Assembly: GCA_041395525.1 (NCBI GenBank)
Contig: JAWLAH010000014.1
Coordinates: 1-64,000 of the forward strand
Reading direction: 5' to 3'
Length of the DNA: 64,000 bases
Source of the DNA: CADEED01 sp020442965
Lineage (GTDB): Bacteria; Pseudomonadota; Gammaproteobacteria; Steroidobacterales; Steroidobacteraceae
Shown: in pieces, positions 52,982 to 61,684 of the stretch
Layout: the number at the start of each line of letters is the position of its first letter
Position numbering within the stretch: the first letter of the stretch is position 1
Made by a program: the position numbers and the translations under genes
Notes under the pieces: generated by a model
Told to the model about the DNA's origin: nothing
The model's database searches: none
The model's input: only the letters and a program-made list of their open reading frames with translations

Positions 52982-53467
52982 TTGGACGCCAGCGTCTGTC
53001 ACGATCTGCTCGAACGCATCCTTGCCGAGGAGACACGCGCATTGACGGAGCTCGAAGCGCAGCTCGAGCGCGAATACGACGCGCTCGCCAAGCAAGATGT
53101 CGCAGCGCTCGATGAATCCGCCGACGTGCGTGCGTGGCAACTGACACGCCTCATTCAGTTGGAACGGGAGCGACAGCATGCCTGTGCGACGTACGGCTAT
53201 CCCGCCGACATCCGTGGACTCGCGGCGCTGCTCGATTGGTGCGATCCAACGCGCAAGTTGATCGATCACTACCAGGATCGCGTCGCGCGTGCGATTCGCT
53301 GCCGCGATTACAACAGCCGCAATGCGGCACTCGTGAATGCTCGCATGGGCCGCATTGAAAGCATGCTCGGCGCGTTGTCAGCCGACTCTGCGTCCGCGCG
53401 AGTCTATGGACGCGACGGCGCGACGCGCGCCAATTCATCCGGACGTCTGCTGAACGCCGAAGCCTGA
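52982..53467 (+). CDS. flgN: Flagellar export chaperone FlgN
   Basis: A 161-aa helical chaperone for FlgK and FlgL. Heptad-rich helices (ETRALTELEAQLEREYDALAKQDVAALDE) fit the FlgN fold, and the position after flgM is standard. The first in-frame start is TTG, directly after the flgM stop; no ATG or GTG alternative would keep the first helix. Translation is probably coupled to flgM. Confidence 0.85.
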   Translation: MDASVCHDLLERILAEETRALTELEAQLEREYDALAKQDVAALDESADVRAWQLTRLIQLERERQHACATYGYPADIRGLAALLDWCDPTRKLIDHYQDRVARAIRCRDYNSRNAALVNARMGRIESMLGALSADSASARVYGRDGATRANSSGRLLNAEA

Positions 53468-53572
53468 ACGCCGCACAGCCTTGTGTATCGCGTGCCGAGT
53501 CGTGCACGCCTTCGACTAACTACCAGACTGCCGCTACGACGCGATACGCGTCACACATTCGAGTGGTCGCAC

Positions 53573-53599
53573 TCAATTTCACAACGCACGCGCCGATCA
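53573..53599 (+). promoter_or_regulatory. Weak sigma-28 promoter candidate before the lipoprotein gene
   Basis: TCAATTTC, 11 bases, GCCGATCA. The -10 is good and spacing exact, but the -35 core is TCAAT rather than TCAAG. It would give a leader of about 157 nt. The 296 bases from 53468 to 53763 hold no gene I can support. Confidence 0.4.
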
Positions 53600-53763
53600 C
53601 CTGATTCGCGGTGGCAGGGCAGCAACTGGATTGCCTGCCGCCGACACTCTGCTGGTGGCAGCGTGCGGTCTACCCACATCCGACCGACGGTACTCCTCTC
53701 TCGTGGGTCGCCGTGCGCTGCCGCCCGCTCCATCCAAAGGCGCTGGCGAAAGGGAGCGGCTGC

Positions 53764-54648
53764 ATGAGCATCAGGTGCGAAATTCACGATCGCAACGGAT
53801 CGTCGCCAGGCATCAGCCTGGCTACTTTGCTCGCCATCGCGCTGCTGCAAGGCTGTGGTGGAACGGAAGCGGCCGCGCCGGCGGCTGCGACGACCGCAGC
53901 CGCTAGCACCACGCCGCCGCGATCCCGCAGCGAAAGCACGACATTGTCGGTCGATGATCTCACGATCGCGAATCGACTCTACCGTGGCGAGCAGCGCACG
54001 CCGACCGGATTCCTGATCGAACCGCGCCCTGCGAATGTCGTCGGGCTCGTATCGACCCGACACCTGCGGAACAGTGATATTGATCCGAGCGTGACCCTGC
54101 AATATGAGCTCTGCACCGAGGACAGTGGCCAGGCGATCGCCTGGTCGGAATCGAATGCCAGCTGGAACGGCCAATACTCCGATCTGGTGCAGATCGACAG
54201 TAACGAGCGCTATTTCGAAGTCGTTCGCGTACCGCGCGCGGATGTTACAGCGCTGTTGCGCCATCGAGTGTTCCGCTGCAGCTATCTGGATCGATCGACA
54301 GGCGATACGCGACTCGAGCAGGGTGACGCGGGCATCCTGCACACTCAGCCGCTCGACTCAACCGCAGTGCGATGGCTTGCGGAATACCTGTGGCAGTTCA
54401 CCTCCTACAACAACTCGAACTATGTCGTAGTAAGCAGCGACACGAGCATCAGCGCACAGACCGTCACGCAAACCATCCGACTCGCTGAGCTAGTACGCGC
54501 CAGCGCCAGCGCCTGCGATACGGTGCGTCTCATCGACTGGATACACACCGCTGACACAACCACCGGGGCGGTCGAACGCACACTCACGCCGGTGCGCGAA
54601 TTCGCGGTGCGCGACAACGCCGGCGTTGCCGCAGCTTGCGAGGTGTAG
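53764..54648 (+). CDS. Lipoprotein of unknown function after flgN
   Basis: A 294-aa lipoprotein with lipobox Leu-Leu-Gln-Gly-Cys31. After an Ala/Thr/Pro linker (about 35-60) comes one folded domain of about 225 residues with four cysteines (YELCTED, VFRCSYL, SACDTVR, AACEV) that could form two disulphides. I do not recognise the family. AAGGGAG precedes ATG 53764. Location next to flgMN and a possible sigma-28 site hint at a flagellar outer-membrane accessory, as FlgO/FlgP/FlgT are in Vibrio, but there is no sequence similarity I can claim. Confidence 0.6.
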   Translation: MSIRCEIHDRNGSSPGISLATLLAIALLQGCGGTEAAAPAAATTAAASTTPPRSRSESTTLSVDDLTIANRLYRGEQRTPTGFLIEPRPANVVGLVSTRHLRNSDIDPSVTLQYELCTEDSGQAIAWSESNASWNGQYSDLVQIDSNERYFEVVRVPRADVTALLRHRVFRCSYLDRSTGDTRLEQGDAGILHTQPLDSTAVRWLAEYLWQFTSYNNSNYVVVSSDTSISAQTVTQTIRLAELVRASASACDTVRLIDWIHTADTTTGAVERTLTPVREFAVRDNAGVAAACEV

Positions 54649-54732
54649 CGCTTGCCCGGCAGCTGCGCAGTTGCCGTATTTCAGACGCAGCTACACTACT
54701 AGCATCGACTCACACCCTCGCGCGGGGTGCAA

Positions 54733-55776
54733 CTAGGGCCGCGTCACCAGGACCTTCTTGATCCAGCCCGCGCCACTCGCGCCCTGCACGTTGAGGAAGC
54801 CATCCTGCTCCGCCCCGATGACCACCAGTTCCTCGCCGCGTCCCAGCGTTGCGACTATTTTCGACGCGTCGACCGGACTGGCGTGCAACTTGATGTTGGC
54901 GATTTTCGGCACGACCACATCGCCCTCGTTGAACACCTCGCCCGCAGCGGTCCTGCGTCCGGCTTCCTCGGCAAGCGTGCCGACGTCGCGCTGCAAGTTA
55001 GGGTCACCGCGGACGGCCGTGACGATGTTGTTGTAGTTATCGACGAAGCTGGCGGTGATGACTTTGCCTTCGTTAGTATTGGTGTAGCCGCCGAGGCCGC
55101 CAACGGCACCCCAGCCGGCAATTGTGCCAATCTTGAAGTCTGCCTTACGAGCGCTACCCTCGGCTGCTGCAACCTGCACGCTGGAGCGCGAGTCTGCTAA
55201 CAACATACTAGTCTGCGCTTCCTTGAACTTGAGTCCGCCCGCAACCGCGCCGAGCACCGGGTTGCGGCGCCCGATGATTCCGCCGACCAGCCCGCCCACG
55301 CCGCCGGCGTTGCCTTCTGAGAACACAACCGATGGTGTCAGAATAAAATCGGCCGTGACCATCTGGCCCTTGCCCATGTTGGATTTCTGGCGCAGCTCAC
55401 CCGACTCGGCCAGCGCCCGTTCCTGCATCACGTTTTCCATGCCGACGCCGCGCTCCACGACGATGAAACAATTGGACTGCTGAATCATCAGGCGGATCAG
55501 CCCCACGGGCGACTGCAAGCCATAGGAAGTCAGCGACCGCAGCACATGATCCTGTGGCTCGACGACTGCCACCGCTCCCATCGGTTTGGCGCACTTCTGG
55601 ATACCATCGTCGCCCGTACTCCCGCTGGTACCCGCTGCTCCCTGCGCCGCGGAGCCACCCTTGCCCTGCTGTGTACCCAGCAAACCCTGTGCGCTCACCG
55701 CCGTTGTGAACAGAATCGCCGACACCGCAACGATGCTCGGCAACGGCCCGGCATGAGATGGACGTGACTCGTACAT
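54733..55776 (-). CDS. CsgG/HfaB-like secreted protein with C-terminal SH3 domain
   Basis: A 347-aa exported protein. Signal peptide about 1-30 (ending VSAQ) without a lipobox. Residues about 90-260 resemble CsgG/HfaB: LIRLMIQQSNCFIVVERGVGMENVMQER, then ADFILTPSVVFSE and Gly-rich segments GGVGGLVGGIIG that could form a membrane hairpin. The C-terminus (about 285-347) is an SH3_3-like domain (NIKLHASPVDASKIVATLGRGEELVVIG). Convergent with the preceding lipoprotein. GGAGAA precedes ATG 55776. A curli-type secretion pore is not implied without a lipid anchor. Confidence 0.65.
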   Translation of the reverse strand: MYESRPSHAGPLPSIVAVSAILFTTAVSAQGLLGTQQGKGGSAAQGAAGTSGSTGDDGIQKCAKPMGAVAVVEPQDHVLRSLTSYGLQSPVGLIRLMIQQSNCFIVVERGVGMENVMQERALAESGELRQKSNMGKGQMVTADFILTPSVVFSEGNAGGVGGLVGGIIGRRNPVLGAVAGGLKFKEAQTSMLLADSRSSVQVAAAEGSARKADFKIGTIAGWGAVGGLGGYTNTNEGKVITASFVDNYNNIVTAVRGDPNLQRDVGTLAEEAGRRTAAGEVFNEGDVVVPKIANIKLHASPVDASKIVATLGRGEELVVIGAEQDGFLNVQGASGAGWIKKVLVTRP

Positions 55777-55818
55777 ATGATTCTCCGCGCGTGGCGTAGT
55801 GACATCGCTCAACTTAGT

Positions 55819-56580
55819 TTACCGCAGACTACGCGTAGCGAGCCCAACGCTCTGTCCGACAAGGCGTCGAACGCGTACCAGGAGGAGTTCCTGCAGCCTG
55901 TTCGCGCCATCATCATGACTGGCGGCCGCGAGCAGTCGAAGCCAGTAGTCCGGGTGATCCGGCCAGCGCAGCTGCAAGCTGCGTCCGCGCACGTCAGCCA
56001 GGGTCTCGAGCGCCGTCAGCGAGCTGTCAGCCAACATGGCAACGGCATTCGCTCCAGTGCCCAGCACCAGCCGTGCCGTGCGCGGACGCGTGCGGGCCAG
56101 ATACCAACCGTAGATCAACAGACGTCGCAACAGCGCGCTGCCGACTGCCGGCTCGAAGCACAACACACTTCGCGACCGCTCGCGCTCTGGACCAGCGTCA
56201 CGTACCCCGGCCGTTGGTTCTGCAAGCCACCGTTCCGCATCGGCGAATTCGCCATCCAGCAGCGCGAATGGCGCGACTGCGATCCGCTCGAGGCCCCGCG
56301 GCGACAATCCTACCCAAGCGTCACGCAACAGATCGGCGAACGCCGCTGGTCTCGCGTCTGCTCCGCCCTGCCGTGAGCGCACCTGCGCAACCAGCTGCTG
56401 GAGGCATTCCAGATTCAGCTCCACCAGCGGCTCACGCAGGCGGGACGCGCTGTAGACCGAGCCTTGCTCGCGCACGCCACCGCCATGTTCCGCCGGCCAA
56501 TCCTCTGCCCCAGTATCGAATCGGTACGATTCGAGTAGCGGCAATTGTTGCTCGATCTGCCGATGCGCTGGCTTGTTCAC
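55819..56580 (-). CDS. Unknown protein, divergent from the FlhC-like regulator
   Basis: A 253-aa soluble protein, Arg/Leu/Ala-rich and predicted mostly helical; no motif I recognise. GTG 56580 is chosen because GGGAGG lies 6 bases upstream; the frame extends further, but without a better start. It shares a 124-base AT-rich intergenic region with the FlhC-like gene. Conserved-looking blocks are LLRDAWVGLSPRGLERIAVAPFALLDG and LLAAASHDDGANRLQELLL. Possible partner of the FlhC-like protein by position only. Confidence 0.55.
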   Translation of the reverse strand: MNKPAHRQIEQQLPLLESYRFDTGAEDWPAEHGGGVREQGSVYSASRLREPLVELNLECLQQLVAQVRSRQGGADARPAAFADLLRDAWVGLSPRGLERIAVAPFALLDGEFADAERWLAEPTAGVRDAGPERERSRSVLCFEPAVGSALLRRLLIYGWYLARTRPRTARLVLGTGANAVAMLADSSLTALETLADVRGRSLQLRWPDHPDYWLRLLAAASHDDGANRLQELLLVRVRRLVGQSVGLATRSLR

Positions 56581-56704
56581 GTCATTCCTCCCGATTCCCG
56601 CTCGATATCCTGCGCTCGGCGCGCTTGCATTGCTCGTGTGTTTTTGGGAAATTTTCACCAAAATATATCAAGGCAAAACAACCGTCACAACAGGGGAACA
56701 AACC

Positions 56705-57289
56705 ATGCGTATCTCTGACGACCGCTATAACCGCGACCGTTCGCGTCTCGATCTCGCCTTGCGATTCATTCGGCACGAGGCTCGTACCCACACGATCAAG
56801 GTCTGGACGGGCCTCACAGATGATCGGATACGCAAGCTGTATCGCACTTACATCGCCGATGCGAGCGATTGTCACGTGCCGCGCCATCGAGGCAAATCGC
56901 CGAGTCAGGCCGCTTTCTTCATGCGCTCGCCGCGCCTGCGACAGGAAACCGGACTGCTGGCCAGCATGCTGTTGCTGTTCGATGTCGTGCCGCCCGAGAC
57001 GCTGTCGGCACAGCCACCGCGCACGTCGCCCAGCGTGCCGCGTGGCTCACTACTGTGCGAGGCGTTCGAGGCGTATCGACGGCTAACACCACGGCCTAAC
57101 ATCACGTTCGAGCATGCGGTATTCCTTTGCGCCGTCCTGTTGCGCGGCGCCGAGCTGCGTATCAACGCTTGCCGGGACTGCGGCGGCATCGTTGTCGTCG
57201 ATCGCCTCACCTTGCGCACACCCACCTGTACCGAGTGTCAGCAGACACATGCCGTCCACGCGCGACCGCCAGCCTGTCGGCAGCGCTGA
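56705..57289 (+). CDS. FlhC-like transcriptional regulator with four-Cys zinc site
   Basis: A 194-aa protein resembling FlhC. Shared features: an N-terminal LALRFIRHEARTHTIKVWTGLTDDRIRKLYR helix region, a central helical part, and a C-terminal zinc site Cys156-x2-Cys159-x15-Cys175-x2-Cys178 (CRDCGG...CTEC). E. coli FlhC has Cys-x2-Cys-x16-Cys-x2-Cys. FlhC normally acts only with FlhD, which is not seen here, and this locus has a FleQ-type cascade instead. AGGGGAAC precedes ATG 56705. The assignment rests on motif spacing and general similarity seen by eye. Confidence 0.65.
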   Translation: MRISDDRYNRDRSRLDLALRFIRHEARTHTIKVWTGLTDDRIRKLYRTYIADASDCHVPRHRGKSPSQAAFFMRSPRLRQETGLLASMLLLFDVVPPETLSAQPPRTSPSVPRGSLLCEAFEAYRRLTPRPNITFEHAVFLCAVLLRGAELRINACRDCGGIVVVDRLTLRTPTCTECQQTHAVHARPPACRQR

Positions 57290-57322
57290 GGTCTGCCGCG
57301 ATTCGCGTACAATGCATTCCGC

Positions 57323-58282
57323 ATGACCAATACGTTTGCAGGCGCCTACCTTGATCGGCGTGCCGAGCTGCGCGAGGATCCCGACTGGGCGAACCAGGCT
57401 CGCAGCGATGGCGAGACACTGTTCGTACTGGCAGCGGGGCTCGCGCAACTCGTGTCGCTCGAGAAGCAACCCGAGATCGCGTTCCTGCGTGCCGAGCATC
57501 CACTGGTCTTCGGAGCACCGGACAGCTCGCTTACCTTGTTAGGATGGTTCCGCGGACGGCGCTGTGTGATGGTGGACATCGGTCACAACAGCGCAGAACG
57601 CCTGCGCCAGCTGCTACCCGCAGCGTCTCGATTGGAGGAACTGCGGCCACTCGCGTCGATACTACCGGCCGACTCCGCGGGCCTGCTCGCGTATGTTCGA
57701 GCGCTCATGTACTGGCGCGGCAGGCATCGTTACTGCGGCGTTTGCGGCCAACCGACGGCTCCGCTGCGCGCTGGCCACATGCTCAGTTGCACCGACGCCA
57801 GTTGTGGTGCGACGCTGTTCCCGCGACTCGATCCTGCGGTCATTGTGTTGGTAACCGATAGTAGTGGTGAGCGTGCGCTACTCGGTCGTCAAGCCACTTG
57901 GCCGCCGGGCCGGTACTCAACCGTGGCAGGATTTGTCGAACCCGGCGAGAGCCTGGAGGACGCGGTCGAACGCGAGGTCTATGAAGAGACTGCCGTACGC
58001 GTCACGGCAGTCAGATACCGGTCATCACAGCCATGGCCGTTCCCATCGTCGCTCATGCTCGGCTTTCACGCGGTCGGCGGCAACCAACCCATCCGACACG
58101 TCGATGGCGAACTCGAGGACGCTCGCTGGTTCACGCGCGAGCAGATAGCCTCGGGCATACCGATGCTGCCCCCGCCGACATCGATCTCGTACCGGCTGAT
58201 CGAAACATGGTTCGATGCCGGCGCCGCGACGCCGCTTGCGCAGCAGGCCGGTGTCGGCAAATGGGACACGGGCCGCAGTTGA
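57323..58282 (+). CDS. nudC: NAD+ diphosphatase / RNA decapping Nudix enzyme NudC
   Basis: A 319-aa enzyme that hydrolyses NADH to NMNH and AMP and removes NAD caps from RNA. A zinc ribbon with four cysteines (HRYCGVCG ... SCTDASCG) precedes the Nudix box (GFVEPGESLEDAVEREVYEET), and the NudC-specific SQPWPFPSSLMLGF follows. A TACAAT lies just upstream but I find no matching -35. Confidence 0.94.
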   Translation: MTNTFAGAYLDRRAELREDPDWANQARSDGETLFVLAAGLAQLVSLEKQPEIAFLRAEHPLVFGAPDSSLTLLGWFRGRRCVMVDIGHNSAERLRQLLPAASRLEELRPLASILPADSAGLLAYVRALMYWRGRHRYCGVCGQPTAPLRAGHMLSCTDASCGATLFPRLDPAVIVLVTDSSGERALLGRQATWPPGRYSTVAGFVEPGESLEDAVEREVYEETAVRVTAVRYRSSQPWPFPSSLMLGFHAVGGNQPIRHVDGELEDARWFTREQIASGIPMLPPPTSISYRLIETWFDAGAATPLAQQAGVGKWDTGRS

Positions 58283-58364
58283 CTCCGCGAGCCACGGCCC
58301 CATCATGGGCGATCGGGATCAGCAAGAGACACACCACGGTCCGCTCGAGCGCATGGAGCCACAG

Positions 58365-58955
58365 ATGTCTGAGTTACAAATCGCCCTGTCGGTCGCACTC
58401 GGCATCGGTCTTGCCGCCGCGGTAGGGTTCCGCGTTTTCCTGCCGCTGTTGATAGCGAGCATCGCGGCATACTCGGGTCACCTCAATCTAACAAGTGGCT
58501 TCGAGTGGCTTGGTACATTGCCGGCCATCGTGATGCTGGGAGTGGCCGCCGTGCTCGAGATACTCGCTTACTACGTTCCCGGCGTAGACAACGCGCTCGA
58601 TGCAGTAGCGACGCCGCTCGCGCTGGTCGCCGGAACGGTCGTTGCCGCCGCAGTCATGACCGACATGCCACCGCTCGTCAAATGGACCACCGCCATCATT
58701 GCAGGCGGCGGAGCCGCGGGACTGACTCAGGGTACGACGGCATTGCTGCGCGCCAAGTCAACGACAATGACCGGCGGGCTCGGCAATGCCGTCGTCGCCA
58801 CCGGCGAGTTGGGCGGGGCAATCGGTATTTCATTGCTGGCGCTCGTTGCGCCAATCGTGGCACTCATCGTGGTGCTGCTCTTCTGCTGGTTCGGCGTGCG
58901 CTTGCTGCGTCGATTGTTTGGTCGGCGGCGCCCGGATGCCGCGGCCTCCGGCTAA
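58365..58955 (+). CDS. DUF4126 integral membrane protein
   Basis: A 196-aa hydrophobic protein with about five membrane helices, beginning ALSVALGIGLAAAVGFRVFLPLL, typical of DUF4126. GGAG lies 7 bases before ATG 58365; an earlier in-frame ATG (58305) has no site. Ends with an Arg-rich cytoplasmic tail. No function is known for the family. Confidence 0.8.
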   Translation: MSELQIALSVALGIGLAAAVGFRVFLPLLIASIAAYSGHLNLTSGFEWLGTLPAIVMLGVAAVLEILAYYVPGVDNALDAVATPLALVAGTVVAAAVMTDMPPLVKWTTAIIAGGGAAGLTQGTTALLRAKSTTMTGGLGNAVVATGELGGAIGISLLALVAPIVALIVVLLFCWFGVRLLRRLFGRRRPDAAASG

Positions 58956-58971
58956 CGACAATGGCCTGATC

Positions 58972-59751
58972 ATGTGTTTGTTAGTAGTGGCTTGGCAGGC
59001 GCACCCGCGCTATCGGCTGATCGCCGCCGCCAATCGCGACGAGTTCCACGCCCGGCCAGCCGCAGCACTGGCGCGCTGGTCCGATGCGCCGCAGATCGCG
59101 GGTGGACGGGATCTGCAGGCAGGCGGCACCTGGCTCGCCGTTTCCAGAGCTGGCAACTTCGGCGTCGTTACCAACTACCGGGAAATGCAGCGGTCGCGTG
59201 CCTCGGCACCGTCGCGCGGGGGGCTCATTCCCGGGTATCTCCAAGGCAGCCGTCTCGCGCCCGGCTATCTCGCCGACCTCGAAACCGATGCAGTGGGCTA
59301 TGCGGGTTTCAGTCTGTTGCTGGCGGATGAGGCGACGCTTTGGTATGCCAGCAATCGCACCGACGATTTTGCCCGCCCGCTCGATCGCGGCATCTTCGGC
59401 CTATCGAACCACACGCTCGACACGCCCTGGCCCAAGGTCGAGCGCCTGCGCTCGAGGTTCGCGGCGACGCTGGCGGCAACGGATGCGCCGGCGCCCTCGA
59501 CCTTGTTCGAGCTCTTGGCCGATCGCACCCCTGCCGCCAACGACTCCGGGGTCGCCACCGGCCTCACGCCGGACTGGGAGCGCGCGCTTTCTTCGCCGTT
59601 CGTTCAACATGAATCCTACGGAACCCGTTGCTCGACTGTCGTCATGATCGGCCACGATAGTGTCACGCGGATCATCGAAAGGCGCTTCGATCGCGACGGC
59701 CAGCTCGCGGGCGAAACTGAACTCACCCTGAATCCAGCGCGCGACCCGTAG
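58972..59751 (+). CDS. NRDE/TANGO2 family protein
   Basis: A 259-aa protein of the NRDE family. The second residue is Cys (MCLLVVAW), as in the Ntn-hydrolase-like start of this family, and the name-giving Asn-Arg-Asp-Glu occurs at AAANRDEFHARP. Further matches: GGRDLQAGGTWLAVS and the RCSTVVMI strand near the C-terminus. TANGO2 relatives are linked to haem or lipid handling in eukaryotes; the bacterial role is unknown. Starts 16 bases after the DUF4126 stop. Confidence 0.88.
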   Translation: MCLLVVAWQAHPRYRLIAAANRDEFHARPAAALARWSDAPQIAGGRDLQAGGTWLAVSRAGNFGVVTNYREMQRSRASAPSRGGLIPGYLQGSRLAPGYLADLETDAVGYAGFSLLLADEATLWYASNRTDDFARPLDRGIFGLSNHTLDTPWPKVERLRSRFAATLAATDAPAPSTLFELLADRTPAANDSGVATGLTPDWERALSSPFVQHESYGTRCSTVVMIGHDSVTRIIERRFDRDGQLAGETELTLNPARDP

Positions 59752-59849
59752 CGGCAAGACTTCGTGCCCGGGCATCGGCTACGGAACCCCGGCGTGCTGG
59801 TTCAAGTCTCAACTACAATCTCTCCTTTTTGAGCCACGCACGCCCGCAG

Positions 59850-61679
59850 ATGTCGAGATTCTCTCGCCAGCCCGTTCTCGCGCCGGCGTGCCTTCTGTGC
59901 GCGCTCTTGGCGTTCGCCTGGGCGAACACGGCCCGTGCAGACGTCGAGGTCGACGTGCGCGGCGTGCCGGAGGAAATTCGCAGTAACATCCTCGCGTTTC
60001 TTTCGGTGGAACGTTACAAGAAGGCCGACGACCTCTCCCCGCAAACTCTCGAGCGCTTGCAGAATCGTATCGACCGCGAGGTGCGCTCCGCCGTGCGTCC
60101 GTTTGGCTATTACGATCCGCAGGTCGTTTCCAAAGTCACGCGCATCGACAGCGACCGCGACTGGCGCGTGGCGGTGACCGTCGAACTCGGGGCTGCGGTC
60201 ATGGTGACAGCCGTCGACGTGCAAGTGTCAGGCCCCGGCGCAACGGACCCGGTGTTCAGACGCATCGTCGACTCGCCGACCATCGTTCGCGGTGCGCAAC
60301 TGAGCCACGCTGCCTACGAGACACTCAAGGGCAATCTGCAACGCGCAGCCGTGAATTTCGGCTACTTCGATGCCCGTTTGACGCGCAATGAGTTGCTAGT
60401 CGATCCGCCGCGGCTCACCGCATCCGTACACCTGGAGCTCGACACCGGGGCGCGCTACCGCTTTGGTGCAACAACCATTGAACAGGATGTCATCGACAAC
60501 ACTCTCGTTCGCCGCTATCTGCGATATTCGCAGGACGAACCATTCGACGCCAGTGAATTGTTGCGCACACAGTTCGCGTTGGATGACAGTCAATACTTCT
60601 CCACGGTGGAGGTGCTGCCCGGAGAGCGCGATCGCGAGGCGCATGTCGTACCGATCGCCATTCGCGCAGAGGCGGCGCGGCGCAATCGCTATTCGATGGG
60701 TTTCGGTTATGGGACCGATACCGAGGCACGTGGCACCGTGACCTGGGAGAATCGCCGTATCAACAACCGCGGTCATCGCTTCAGAACGGAGATCCGTGGC
60801 GCCGCTCTGACCCGGTCCTTGAGTGCACGCTATCTGATTCCAATCGGCGACCCAGCGGTCGAAAAGCTCCTGTTCGAGCTCAACGATCGTCGCGAAGACT
60901 TCGCAGATCTTCGCACTAACAGCCTCGACTTTCGTCCGAGCATCACGCAGGTGCGGGGACGCTGGCAACGCGAACTATTCACTATCGCAACACGTACCAC
61001 CTCGGAATCCGCCAATCGAACCGTGACGGACAGACTCCTGATCCCTGGTATCAGCCTGGCGCTGGTGCCGCGCGGCTACCTCGGTGAAGCATTGTTCGGT
61101 CGCGAGATCTATCTGGAGTTGCGCGGCTCGCACAGCGCGCTGGGCTCGGATTCGAACTTCGTACAGCTGCGCGCACATACAGAGCGCGTCTTCGACGTCG
61201 GTTCGAGATGGCACGTTGTCAGCCGACTCGAGATCGGCACAACCGCGGTCGCACGCTTCAGCGAGCTGCCGGGCTCACAGCGGTTTTTTGCCGGTGGCGA
61301 CCGCAGTGTGCGCGGTTTTGGCTTCAACCAGTTGTCGCCGTTGACGCCGGTGATCGATCCGGTAACTGGCGTGCAGGCGGTGGATCCTGCGACCGGCGAT
61401 CCACAGTTCGAGAAACTCGGCGGCAAACATCTGGTGGCAGGTAGTGTCGAGTTGGTGCGCGATCTGCCGCGCAACTTTGCCGTGGCGGCCTTTACCGATT
61501 TCGGCAACGCTTTCGACAAGTTTGGCGACCCGATAGAAATGTCGGTCGGCATCGGCATACGCTATCGATTGCCCATTGTCACCGTCGGGATCGACATCGC
61601 GCAGGCCTTGACGACACCGGCCGGTGCCGCCACGCGTCCGGGGCCGCGCTTTCATATCAACTTCTCACCGAAGCTCTAG
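59850..61679 (+). CDS. tamA: Translocation and assembly module subunit TamA
   Basis: A 609-aa outer-membrane Omp85 protein. Signal peptide (about 1-30, ending ARA), three POTRA domains (about 35-260), then a 16-strand barrel with the lid-lock motif SVRGFGFN and a C-terminal strand RFHINFSPKL. ATG 59850 is preferred over a TTG 21 bases earlier. Followed after 5 bases by tamB, its inner-membrane-anchored partner. Confidence 0.94.
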   Translation: MSRFSRQPVLAPACLLCALLAFAWANTARADVEVDVRGVPEEIRSNILAFLSVERYKKADDLSPQTLERLQNRIDREVRSAVRPFGYYDPQVVSKVTRIDSDRDWRVAVTVELGAAVMVTAVDVQVSGPGATDPVFRRIVDSPTIVRGAQLSHAAYETLKGNLQRAAVNFGYFDARLTRNELLVDPPRLTASVHLELDTGARYRFGATTIEQDVIDNTLVRRYLRYSQDEPFDASELLRTQFALDDSQYFSTVEVLPGERDREAHVVPIAIRAEAARRNRYSMGFGYGTDTEARGTVTWENRRINNRGHRFRTEIRGAALTRSLSARYLIPIGDPAVEKLLFELNDRREDFADLRTNSLDFRPSITQVRGRWQRELFTIATRTTSESANRTVTDRLLIPGISLALVPRGYLGEALFGREIYLELRGSHSALGSDSNFVQLRAHTERVFDVGSRWHVVSRLEIGTTAVARFSELPGSQRFFAGGDRSVRGFGFNQLSPLTPVIDPVTGVQAVDPATGDPQFEKLGGKHLVAGSVELVRDLPRNFAVAAFTDFGNAFDKFGDPIEMSVGIGIRYRLPIVTVGIDIAQALTTPAGAATRPGPRFHINFSPKL

Positions 61680-61684
61680 AACCG

